In this document: positions 55,101-61,253 of the stretch, piece by piece
Position numbering within the stretch: position 1 is the first letter of the stretch
Layout of the letters: each line of letters begins with the position of its first letter
Assembly (NCBI GenBank): GCA_002435755.1
Contig: DIYH01000023.1
Span: 1 to 64,000, forward strand
Reading direction: 5' to 3'
From: Flammeovirgaceae bacterium UBA6059
GTDB lineage: Bacteria; Bacteroidota; Bacteroidia; Cytophagales; Cyclobacteriaceae
Length of the DNA stretch: 64,000 nt
Notes under the pieces: model-generated
What the model was told of the DNA's origin: nothing
Seen by the model: the letters and a program-made list of their open reading frames with translations, nothing else
Database searches by the model: none
Translations under genes and position numbers: made by a program

Positions 55101-55942
55101 CGAAAGAAATCATCATTCCTATTTTGGTTAGAAAATGGGAGGGAATATCAGAGGAAAGGCTTAATGAAGCGTACTACCAATCGATGTTTGTTCAGGTCAC
55201 GGGCTTGCCGAGCATTCCGGTAGGGGTGAGTGAACTGACTGTGTCCTATGTCCTGAATGCTGCTGAAACGTTCAAACAAACCCCGGAGTTCGAGTACGAA
55301 GAATTAGCTGATAGTGGATTAGATAAGGATATAATTTCTTCTTTGTTGAGGAAAAAGGGGCCAGAGCCACCCAAAGACTTGCCCCCGCTGGTACGATCTG
55401 AAACAGGCTATTTTGATACGGAGAAAGACCCTATGGTTGATCAAAGAGTACTCATAAAAAATGCCGGTTTAGTCATTACCTGGCCTTTTTTGACGCGATA
55501 TTTCGATTTGTTGGAGATGACCGAAGAAGACGGGTTTAAGACTGTCGAAGATGCCATAAGAGCCGTACATTTACTCCAATACATTGCCACTGGTTCTGCC
55601 GAGGCGCCCGAGCATGAATTATTACTGAATAAAGTATTGTGTGGATTGAAAATCTCAACTCCTGTTCCGGTCGCGATAGAGCTATCAAACAAAGAAATCG
55701 AGACTACCCATAGTATGCTCACGGGCTTGCTCCAAAATTGGGATAAAGTCAAAAGCTCATCCATTGAAGCCGTTCAGGAAGGTTTCATGATTAGAGATGG
55801 TTATATTTTAGAAAAAGAGGATACTTGGGAATTGAAAGTAGAAAAGAAGACACTTGATATTCTCATGGAAAACCTACCGTGGGCATTGGGAATGGTTAAG
55901 CTTCCCTGGATGGAAAAAAGAATAAATGTAGAATGGCTTTAG
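49157..55942 (+). CDS. Contractile injection system tape-measure-family protein, giant
   Basis: A 2261-residue protein whose start (EINKIHFQIDGKVTFEIRKT and RFHFDLGKI) matches the CIS tape-measure protein family of Bacteroidota eCIS (Pvc14/Afp14 position). The family sets tube length inside the lumen. The sequence is helical throughout, with no membrane segment. Residues 211-575 and 576-940 are two near-identical tandem copies (see repeat entries), which accounts for much of its size. The start is a TTG; the family motif begins within four residues of it, so this start is sound. It overlaps the AAA+ gene by 10 bp. Confidence 0.82.
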   Translation: MSAIHEINKIHFQIDGKVTFEIRKTIEDVVPEIIETYFNQFDRSDRLIPIKRFHFDLGKIKASNFKDELIVRLSYLLQTELKDLFESTDFTDEVEKTIKLSYGEAIIKYLKEGWSQYDSYDLNDLFVHLLKEDFELLRAILSDGSRIKEISIRLFYQLDYRYLKEFWIRSMPLQFQQVESVYNKIFEDTQLKPSFDSQEESLARLLKRLMIDFLLGYDQQSISTVDFVDWLKSQADEFKPFEHSLPTTVFKYLDSLTTDEDDFRDRSSEPDHIEILLDFILRGNSPETAYRDDVWNTVQGLKGRALEAFAGKLIEKFDHRSEEWSRLKMIFSSDQIEEMMAFYELSSTGYRSKRLSEIRYIKAVFDQLFSEDLPYPSPQFLSSYLSTTTSRPNELMRLVEDYVKTISAKRSEKELDLVGKLITHSHQTSHEHTPTFKRALQKLKSKLEGLDRTEHKPPADAMNAYLHFLTTGIWLLEDTDPDQTLSTLLKDASERLVLELKQGFKLPSMWLRLIYQHPLVLVKTLFVRVFEGDDDLDMLHDKLENFDSTDVNDASQRKLLESFFLAKALFQKDLGIDFLMAYDQQSTSSVDFVDWLKSLADEFKPFEHLLPTNVFKYLDNLIIDKGDFRDRSSGADHIEALLNFILIGNSPETAYRDDVWKTVQELKGRALEAFAEKLIEKFDNISEEWNRLKMIFSSDQIEEMMAFYELSSTGYRSKRLSEIRYIKAVFDQLFFENLPYPTPQFLSRYLPTTTSRPSELMLLVEDYVKTISAKRSKKGLDLVDKLITYSDQTSHEHTPTFKRALQKLKSKLEGLDRTEHKPPAGAMSAYLHFLTTGIWLLEDTDPDQTLSTLLKDASERLVLELKQRFNLPTVWLRLIYQHPVDLVKTLFVRVFEGDDDPELLHDKLESFGSRDVNDVSQRKLLEYFFLAKALYHKDLGIDFRSFFEKKIEELISTERAREDKADELDINQVLNHYLKGSYGKVKPTGDTLSFMIKELSHNPHHLLEFLLNNQIEKRSWRQFLSHFDRGDLSQVAKIITTYSRDKFRWFDHLISGFSADELKGLFKKSQLIALIVHYLFDEEAKLETIFTKASKDFKKGRFQDDESIESILESLTDETALVPHELRKEYSVLLEEIKSYQIEFKKLGVEMPYSYWSTRWLENIPFSQSTEELRKRVTASFCDDFAGYAKEIKLTTGIPLEEKIEGFDITNFVVALIDSNRTEVQPYFQSFEDFEIHIVDLLTKSRRLNLAFTLADPRKLIIWLENFSPSSISLLEKAVLLRFGKSSFGQLYGQVLSTNLSAEKAIKLGSIAYGISHSKFDARTYIEFLHESVAIIRIEDSVLFDQHLIQDEGPSKAYLKAFIHYLGFRRYNYLPLERDGLLTGFTKIMTYRKEEFMGLLRISFPLRVVVESLFEIIPQHSHRNIFSQFFPHLRTRLDHVLATVTSQLQVEESLVLSTWMRMALINTQSSGTDQVIRQLVKSIEHDGFSQPTAEKRSVKTSDSFPEEPPSKVTWQEVESRYSFFELLAETIKSGKLPTTESLSSSTDFTHVLKLAIESEPEKVRVVFRQMSAEVQGTRYLFNILGRASFWELMQKVETKAFRTIQKQAEKLSQLHAQLGDQDALIDYFSLRYLSLYYKTGTDAAHVIAPLILDAVPQDFELSATDYQVLLSKSRIRIIKEYVSTRQKEYSESIVNEDVSYSIDTLLYMTESGHTPWWSSEVGVESGKPLTDRIKELLASLVDESPADFIKSISKRRDAEQVVMKMATLISGQQLDKLLASVAPNIAGFIISFDLLLIRSTIKIDREKWLTFLIMATVTEDELKASTWMPKALSMASKLSSLSITVLRQRLLETAKVAIKNREMRFLPFIDLLGANLDESSIKAKETPIAVLSTPMSLQSAIIYYLRVGSLPSGFEHINSRYKLLELIQNEIEFRSNEFRLSIQQVLASEVTRNRLIKSESDHFLRLMIQILYPGISQKLLLAKEIIIPILVRKWEGISEERLNEAYYQSMFVQVTGLPSIPVGVSELTVSYVLNAAETFKQTPEFEYEELADSGLDKDIISSLLRKKGPEPPKDLPPLVRSETGYFDTEKDPMVDQRVLIKNAGLVITWPFLTRYFDLLEMTEEDGFKTVEDAIRAVHLLQYIATGSAEAPEHELLLNKVLCGLKISTPVPVAIELSNKEIETTHSMLTGLLQNWDKVKSSSIEAVQEGFMIRDGYILEKEDTWELKVEKKTLDILMENLPWALGMVKLPWMEKRINVEWL
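49787..50881 (+). repeat. Tape-measure internal repeat, copy 1 (1095 bp)
   Basis: First of two direct tandem copies of exactly 1095 bp (365 codons), starting at Ile211 (IDFLLGYDQQS) and in frame. Many stretches of over 80 bases are identical to copy 2, and others have diverged. Confidence 0.93.
50882..51976 (+). repeat. Tape-measure internal repeat, copy 2 (1095 bp)
   Basis: Second copy, from Ile576 (IDFLMAYDQQS) to the third occurrence of the IDF boundary at 51977, exactly one period later. The protein differs from copy 1 at scattered positions, for example QADEFKPFEHSL against LADEFKPFEHLL, so the copies are real and not a sequencing artefact. Confidence 0.93.
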
Positions 55943-57267
55943 CGTTTAATTCAAGTTTGACAACACTGAGTTCCGAGTTGGAGTGGCTTGATCACATGAT
56001 TGAATATCGCTTTACAGACTATTTTAAACAGTCGAACAATAAAACTGCTCCGGTTGCTCCAGATCTCACAAGTGATGACTCTTACTATGCCTGCACCATC
56101 AAGGAACTTCAAATTGATGATATAGGTAGGCTCCTCATCATGATAGCACTTGCTCCGCATATAAGACCAGCGGTTTTTGATATATTCTTTACCAAGAATG
56201 CTCAATTTGATAGGGTCTATGCTGAATTCGGCGGGATTAAAGGTGAAAAGCACAGCGGCTTTGTTCCTACTGCAGAAACGGCTTCATTCATCATAGCTGG
56301 AAATGACCTTGAGACGAGATTTAAGATTCAAAAGTGCTTTGACGAAAACAATACACTCTATCGAAACAATATATTGGCTCTGGGTTTTACCAATGATCAT
56401 GAGCCTATTTGGAGTGGTGAGCTCATTATAAGTAAAGAGTTTTTAACTCATGTTACGCTCAATGAAGCTTTTAAACCAAGATATTCTCCAACCTTTCCTG
56501 CACAACGGCTTGCAACACGACTTGATTGGGATGATGCTGTTTTTGATAAAAATGTGAAACAGGAGATCCAACACATACAATCCTGGATAAGACACGAGTA
56601 TACAATACTAGAGAGCTGGAAGTTGGATAAATATCTGAAAAAAGGATATCGAGTCCTCTTTTATGGACCTCCTGGAACGGGAAAATCTATGACTGCTGCC
56701 ATCTTGGGTAAGAGCAATGACATGGATGTATACCGAGTCGACCTATCGGCAATGGTTTCTAAGTACATCGGGGAAACCGAAAAGAACCTTTCGAGACTGT
56801 TTGATATGGCTGAGAATAAACGGTGGATACTGTTTTTCGATGAGGCAGATGCATTGTTTGGTAGACGGGTAAGTTCGCAAAGCAGCAATGATATGTTTGC
56901 CAACCAGCAAGTCGCCTATCTGCTACAAAGGGTAGAAGAATTCAATGGAGTTGTGATTTTAGCATCAAACTTCAAGGACAACATTGATGAGGCCTTTTTA
57001 CGCAGATTTCAAAGTGTGGTCTACTTCCCAAAACCTGATTCTTCTTTACGGTTGTCCTTGTGGAAGAAGTATTTTGCGACCTTTGATTTAAGCAAAGCAA
57101 ATCTGGAGAGAATTGCGAATGACTATGAAGTCTCTGGAGGTAATATCATCAATATACTTCGCTACTGTTCCATCACATCTGCTGAGAGAAACAGCAATCA
57201 AATCGATGAACAAGATATCATAAGGGGCGTAAAAAAGGAGCTACTTAAAGAGGGGGTTACTCTGTAG
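55933..57267 (+). CDS. AAA+ ATPase (Pvc15/Afp15-like)
   Basis: A 444-residue AAA+ ATPase. After a 200-residue N-terminal region come the Walker A GPPGTGKS (about 245-252), Walker B ILFFDEADALFG, a sensor-1 Asn in VVILASNFKDNID and the arginine-finger segment DEAFLRRFQSVVYFP. Pvc15-type ATPases are found in almost all eCIS and are thought to load cargo or assist assembly. It overlaps the tape-measure gene by ten bases and is the last gene of the plus-strand series. Confidence 0.93.
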   Translation: MALAFNSSLTTLSSELEWLDHMIEYRFTDYFKQSNNKTAPVAPDLTSDDSYYACTIKELQIDDIGRLLIMIALAPHIRPAVFDIFFTKNAQFDRVYAEFGGIKGEKHSGFVPTAETASFIIAGNDLETRFKIQKCFDENNTLYRNNILALGFTNDHEPIWSGELIISKEFLTHVTLNEAFKPRYSPTFPAQRLATRLDWDDAVFDKNVKQEIQHIQSWIRHEYTILESWKLDKYLKKGYRVLFYGPPGTGKSMTAAILGKSNDMDVYRVDLSAMVSKYIGETEKNLSRLFDMAENKRWILFFDEADALFGRRVSSQSSNDMFANQQVAYLLQRVEEFNGVVILASNFKDNIDEAFLRRFQSVVYFPKPDSSLRLSLWKKYFATFDLSKANLERIANDYEVSGGNIINILRYCSITSAERNSNQIDEQDIIRGVKKELLKEGVTL

Positions 57268-57658
57268 GTCAACTACTTAGAGAGCAAATATTTAATTTTG
57301 AAATCCTGACTAGGATGATCTTCTAAGTTTTTTTGACTTAGAAGGCGCCTAAACAAGTCATCTAGCGTTAAGAAAACTAACATATAAAGAATGTTGTCGA
57401 GAGTATTCAGTGTTACTCTAGCATAGGAAGGTCAACCTGTTGACTTGTCGCAAAGGTGCTCGAAGATATATCAGACATAAGATTCTTGCGGAGGTACACT
57501 TTAGAGGGAAGGCCTTTGCTCCGAAGAATAGAGCCGATATCTGTTTAGTAAAAGTTAATAATTGTGGATATCTCTCTAGAAGTCATTCATGTACCGTGAC
57601 CATTATATGTGCTCTGTCGGTGGGATCGAAGTTGACGGTGTTACTTCATTCTCACTTT
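57268..57658. other. Intergenic region after the eCIS operon
   Basis: About 390 bp lie between the AAA+ gene and the convergent cargo gene. A 9-bp hairpin with a T-rich loop (57320-57328 with 57336-57344) may end transcription, though it lacks a U-tract. A 14-bp palindrome (57432-57445) is also present. The open frame at 57440-57682 has a TTG start and an unprotein-like composition, so I do not call it. Confidence 0.45.
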
Positions 57659-59863
57659 TCATTCAAGGGAAAGAGTCGTTAACGTGAGAAGGAGTGTAAG
57701 CGTGTTGCTGATTTCTTTAGTTAAGTAGCCATGATCAGAGGCTATCTTTCTTGAAGCTTCACCTAAAGAAATTGTTTCTTTAAGCTTTTCAAGCGTCGGA
57801 GGCTTAGAACTGAATTGTAGAGACTGAACATTTCCGAAATATTCGTAGAGGGTGTCTTTCAAATCTTCACCGGTTGCTTCTGCTTCTTCAAAAAGATTCG
57901 TACCTCCGATGAATGCAGACTGAAACAGCTTGTCGTATTTCGATTTAGCTAAAGGTTTATAGTGTTTTGTCCAATAACCTTGTTTTTCGTGATCTGAAAG
58001 ACGGCTCGCGGTAACTCTGCTTAAAACTCCTAAGTCTATCGCTTCGTAATCCGAAATTGTTTCATCCATTCTATCGGATTGGAAAATATGATCTTCGTAG
58101 TTTTTTCTAGATCCCAGCCCAGCCTCCATAGTAGCATGTCCCTCATGACGGACGAGATTGTCTCTTTCTATTTCAGCAGTGTTGCCCTGATTGAGTAGTT
58201 CAGCATATTCTTTTCCATCATCTAAGCTTTGTTTGTAGTGTCCCAATTCATGAAGAAGGCCTACCCATGAAGGGAAAGCATTTAATTTGAGTTCATCATC
58301 ATCTACAGTGTAGGAGAAGAAGTTTGAATAAGGGCACCAGAGTACAGTTGGTGAGACCACACCTTCATTAGCTAATGGAGTCATGAATTCACTGTCTGCC
58401 ATTGGACGAGTAATAAGGTCCAGTTCGGTACGTGCTGTGAGGCTAGCCAACTCAATACCAATTTCTTTGCCTTGTATTACCATTTCGACCAATGAATCAA
58501 GGAACATTTCCTTGTGATCATGGGGCATAGAAGAAGCCGATAACATCGGATGGGATTTCGTCAGTGCCTGCTCAGCGTCTTCCTTGTCTTGGTCGGTTCT
58601 TGTTGCAAAATCAGCAATTACATCGATGTGTTCTTTTTTGAAGAAGCTATCCCTTTTTAGCTCAATTCCGGCTGATAGCAACCATTTTGAAGATTCAGAT
58701 AACTCTTCTTTGAACTTATTTAACAGCTCAGGGTTTTCCTTGATTGATGAGCCAATAGTAGATAATGCTATTTCAAAAGTGTCTTTATATCTTGAAAGTA
58801 GTTCTCGTGTTGCCGAAAGAGGCTCAGTCTTATCAACCGTCTCAGGAAGAGATGAAATTGAACTCATGGCCTGATAAATTGTGTAGTGAAAATCTGCTTC
58901 GGCTATTTTGAATCGGCCGTAATAATAAGCGTCTATTTCTGAGGTAAACTCGTCACTTTCTAAGGATAGGTACTCTTGTATGAGCTCATCAGTTGATTCT
59001 GTGAGCTCCTCACATCTAGGTACTATTTCGTCTATGGGCATTGTTTTTTGGACAGGATGCGGAGGTAGCGGAACTAGTTGCGTGTTATTTGTGTGCCGAG
59101 CGAGGTATGGTATCTTTATCCTTTCATCTACACCTGCATCTGAAAAAATCTCTTTCAAAGCTGCTCTCTGTTCCTCTTCAGTGGGGTGTTCTTCTAATGC
59201 CTTTTCTATTTCTTCCTTCAGCTCGACAGTAGAAATCATTTGTACACTCGATGAAGTAATATAACCTAATGGTAGTTGACTCGAGAGAACTTGGTCGCCA
59301 AAACTTTTCATTTGCATGGCTTTATTTCCCATAACGTTGGCTTCTTCCTCTAATCTTACATCATGATTGATTTCAACATTGTCCTTCATTTGAAGGGTGG
59401 GCTTTACTCGTCCTTGCTTCTGTTGAACGATATGCCAAGCTTCATGAGGTAAGTGTTTTGTTTGCCCAGGACTCAAATGAATGTCAGTGCCTTGAGTATA
59501 AGCATGGGCTTGCAATTGCGCTGGTTTATCAGAGTTGTAGTGTACTTTCACATCATCCATAGAATAACCTGAGAGACTTTCTATGCTCGTCTTGAGATTG
59601 TCGGGTAGTCCCGTATCGTTTTCTTTTTTTTGAATAGGCTGCTTTAGGTGATTGGATTGGTTGTCCACCTTAGCTTGCAATTGCATAAACTTTTTTATCT
59701 GAGGACTATTGTTAGCAATCTCTTGTAGCTTCCTTTGCGCAATCGCTTCAGGTCGCTTATCAACAAGCTGGAATCTCGAATCACCGCCTTTTTTCTTGAG
59801 AGAAACTGCATTACTTATCGATAGATTTGTGTTGTCTGTTTTTTTGTCAATGTGGGTATTCAA
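57659..59863 (-). CDS. DUF4157 (eCIS_core) protein with metalloprotease-like C-terminus, candidate toxin cargo
   Basis: A 734-residue protein. The leader (FQLVDKRPEAIAQRKLQEIA, residues 31-50) and DUF4157 domain (about 83-155, HEAWH at 140-144) resemble the other cargo candidate. The middle (200-500) is helical. The C-terminal part has LLHELGHYKQS (His538, Glu539, His542, a gluzincin zinc site), followed by ERDNLVRHEGHATMEAGLGS and a KNYEDH segment. This arrangement recalls the M91/NleD-type effector peptidases. It is therefore probably an injected protease. The start is a TTG: the only ATG upstream lies in another frame, with CTG at 59878 as alternative. It converges on the eCIS operon. Confidence 0.85.
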   Translation of the reverse strand: MNTHIDKKTDNTNLSISNAVSLKKKGGDSRFQLVDKRPEAIAQRKLQEIANNSPQIKKFMQLQAKVDNQSNHLKQPIQKKENDTGLPDNLKTSIESLSGYSMDDVKVHYNSDKPAQLQAHAYTQGTDIHLSPGQTKHLPHEAWHIVQQKQGRVKPTLQMKDNVEINHDVRLEEEANVMGNKAMQMKSFGDQVLSSQLPLGYITSSSVQMISTVELKEEIEKALEEHPTEEEQRAALKEIFSDAGVDERIKIPYLARHTNNTQLVPLPPHPVQKTMPIDEIVPRCEELTESTDELIQEYLSLESDEFTSEIDAYYYGRFKIAEADFHYTIYQAMSSISSLPETVDKTEPLSATRELLSRYKDTFEIALSTIGSSIKENPELLNKFKEELSESSKWLLSAGIELKRDSFFKKEHIDVIADFATRTDQDKEDAEQALTKSHPMLSASSMPHDHKEMFLDSLVEMVIQGKEIGIELASLTARTELDLITRPMADSEFMTPLANEGVVSPTVLWCPYSNFFSYTVDDDELKLNAFPSWVGLLHELGHYKQSLDDGKEYAELLNQGNTAEIERDNLVRHEGHATMEAGLGSRKNYEDHIFQSDRMDETISDYEAIDLGVLSRVTASRLSDHEKQGYWTKHYKPLAKSKYDKLFQSAFIGGTNLFEEAEATGEDLKDTLYEYFGNVQSLQFSSKPPTLEKLKETISLGEASRKIASDHGYLTKEISNTLTLLLTLTTLSLE

Positions 59864-60321
59864 ATCTTTTTTATTCAGATTTTCGTCTATTGCTCATAAC
59901 TCACTTTCATGATATGTTCAATATACGTAGGAATGACTTTAATATAAAAGTGTTATGGCTTATCTCATATTGATTCAATAGATGGTTTATTGACTTCTTA
60001 TGAAGGGATTGAGAGAGTACATAGAAGTATGAAAATGACGGTGAATATCGTCTAAAGTGTTGTTAAACGTCCTGTTTGGAATGATATCATATGGGCTATT
60101 GACAGGAGTCTGTAATTCATGGGCAGATGTAGACATTTATTCAAAACAAAGAGTGTTGTAATCTCAAAAGTTACAAGGTGACCTTCTTCGATCGAAGGTT
60201 TGATTTGCCACCTGGCATTATTAAATGACTGAACTTTCTTACTTCCTTAATCACCAATTTCATCCACTCATCAACTTGGTGAAACCATTTTTGTGCTTGT
60301 GAGTAATAGTATATGTCTTAA
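59864..60321. other. Intergenic region between cargo gene and second tRNA-Cys-like copy
   Basis: A 458-bp AT-rich stretch. It must hold the promoter of the minus-strand cargo gene, but I find no clear TAnnTTTG. A short palindrome (TTCGATCGAA) lies near 60190. A broken-gene frame lies at 60171-60317 (separate entry). Otherwise nothing is recognised. Confidence 0.45.
60171..60317 (-). pseudogene. Truncated gene fragment next to tRNA-Cys copy 2
   Basis: A 48-codon minus-strand frame reads as plausible protein (YYYSQAQKWFHQVDEWMKLV, then IKEVRKFSHLIMPGGKSNL) and ends in TAA. It has no start codon near its beginning and opens just after an in-frame stop touching the tRNA-like copy. It looks like the 3' end of a gene cut at this boundary. 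The family is not recognised. A short gene starting at the internal ATG (about 29 residues) is less likely. Confidence 0.35.
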
Positions 60322-60392
60322 GGTCCTGTGGCCGAGCGGCTAGGCAGAGCTTCGCAAAAGCTCCTACATTGGTTCGAATCCTTTCGGGACCT
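60322..60392 (+). tRNA. Second tRNA-Cys (GCA) copy, degenerate
   Basis: The 71-base sequence is identical to the intact tRNA-Cys over the first 30 bases and at 63 of 71 positions overall. The anticodon is still GCA and the acceptor stem still pairs (with one G-U). The T-stem has two T-T mismatches (positions 48/62 and 49/61 of the gene) where the intact copy has G-C and C-G pairs. A good terminator follows, so it may still be transcribed. It is a weakened tRNA or a pseudogene. Confidence 0.75.
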
Positions 60393-60396
60393 CTTC

Positions 60397-60430
60397 ATCC
60401 CATCTTGAGCTATTCAGGATGGGATTTTTT
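60397..60430 (+). terminator. Terminator after the second tRNA-Cys copy
   Basis: An 8-bp perfect stem (60397-60404 with 60418-60425), 13-base loop and T5 run. It may also serve the convergent minus-strand lipoprotein gene, whose stop lies just downstream. Confidence 0.75.
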
Positions 60431-60434
60431 ATGA

Positions 60435-61247
60435 CTATTGAGAATTGATTGGGTCTACTATCTTCAACTGAAACCATATATCAATAGTGCTCATCATATA
60501 CTGCATATCCGACATACCTCTTTGACCACTGGGTATTCCCCCTGGAGGCATTCCTCCTCCTGGCATTCCACCGCCTGGTGGCATCCCTCCTGGAGGCATG
60601 CCTGTAGACGGTCTTGCGCCTCCACTCATTCCTCTGGGTAGTTCCGGGCTACCAGACTCTATACCTAATGAGACCTCATTAAGTCCTTGTACACCCTTCT
60701 TAGAAATCAAACCTAGTGGCACAGTCAATGCATAATCAATCTCAGTTGCTCCAACAGCAGAGACTTCAATGCTAAGTCCAATGTCCAACCCGCGCCGGTC
60801 AACCGCTGATCCAACACCATCAGCAAAGAACAGTGCCTGATCGGGGAGTTTACTGATCAAGCTATGAATATCTGGTCTCTGCTCATTTGATGGCCTGTTA
60901 TTGGCATTGGCCAATTCTGAGAGCTGACTTTTATCATCCAATATTGGGTAGCGGACATACAGGCTTTTGTGCTTTTGATCAGGTAGATCAAAATAAAAAG
61001 TGAGCCCCATCCTGAGCATTTTCATAATGGTCACAGGATTATCAGTATTGATCATTAGATAAAGGTTCTCGCTATCATGAGATACCACATATCTCAGTTT
61101 TTGATTTTCATCATAACCAGAGTATTGTCCTTGAATCAATCGATCGACGGGAGTACTTACAATGACTTTCGGACTACTGCAGCCGTTAATTAAAATCGAT
61201 ATATCGAACAGAAAGAAGGTCAATAAGAGAGAGATCCGATATGGCAT
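60435..61247 (-). CDS. Lipoprotein with GGMPPGG-repeat region
   Basis: A 270-residue protein with a lipoprotein signal (LINGC, Cys23 region), followed by a folded domain of about 175 residues with strands such as YVVSHDSENLYLMINTDN. This domain has the look of a CBM9-like or DUF-type beta-sandwich. Residues about 215-245 are a low-complexity Gly/Pro/Met segment with PPGGMPPGGG-type repeats, then DMQYMMSTIDIWFQLKIV at the end. The start lies seven bases after the stop of the DUF4249 gene, so the two and the TonB receptor probably form one operon. Function unknown. Confidence 0.7.
   Translation of the reverse strand: MPYRISLLLTFFLFDISILINGCSSPKVIVSTPVDRLIQGQYSGYDENQKLRYVVSHDSENLYLMINTDNPVTIMKMLRMGLTFYFDLPDQKHKSLYVRYPILDDKSQLSELANANNRPSNEQRPDIHSLISKLPDQALFFADGVGSAVDRRGLDIGLSIEVSAVGATEIDYALTVPLGLISKKGVQGLNEVSLGIESGSPELPRGMSGGARPSTGMPPGGMPPGGGMPGGGMPPGGIPSGQRGMSDMQYMMSTIDIWFQLKIVDPINSQ
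60525..60625 (-). repeat. Gly/Pro/Met-rich coding repeats
   Basis: Short imperfect units encoding GGMPPGG and GGGMPGG recur five or six times inside the preceding gene. Units are about 18-24 bp and not identical, so this is a coding low-complexity tract and not a CRISPR array. Confidence 0.7.
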
Positions 61248-61253
61248 GACTAC

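Larger units (their letters stand above)
13453..60392. mobile_element. Putative genomic island between tRNA-Cys copies (eCIS locus)
   Basis: The eCIS genes, two cargo candidates and several orphan genes lie between an intact tRNA-Cys and a tRNA-Cys-like copy in the same orientation (63 of 71 bases identical). Genes to the left are conserved housekeeping genes, and remnants of broken genes lie near both edges. tRNA genes are common integration sites. Against a recent mobile element, no integrase, transposase or phage gene is visible and the second copy is full-length rather than a short 3' fragment. The island boundaries are inferred. Confidence 0.4.

Noticed and set aside
25349..57267. Prophage interpretation of the tail-like genes
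   Set aside because: No capsid, portal, terminase, lysis or integrase genes are present, while DUF4255, DUF4157 cargo and Pvc15-like ATPase genes are. This is the eCIS pattern.
25349..57267. Type VI secretion system interpretation
   Set aside because: No TssJ, TssL, TssM or ClpV homologue is visible and the sheath is a single phage-type protein. The presence of membrane proteins in the operon keeps an anchored CIS possible, but not a classical T6SS.
57320..57344. Hairpin after the AAA+ gene as a strong intrinsic terminator
   Set aside because: The 9-bp stem is good but is followed by GCGCC and not a T-tract; the Ts lie in the loop. It is mentioned only as a possible end of transcription.
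57440..57682. Plus-strand frame of 80 codons after the AAA+ gene
   Set aside because: TTG start, Cys/Arg-rich random-looking composition, overlap with the end of the convergent cargo gene, and no recognised family.
60525..60625. Short repeats in the lipoprotein gene as a CRISPR array
   Set aside because: Units are imperfect, have no spacers and encode a Gly/Pro/Met-rich tract in frame within a lipoprotein.
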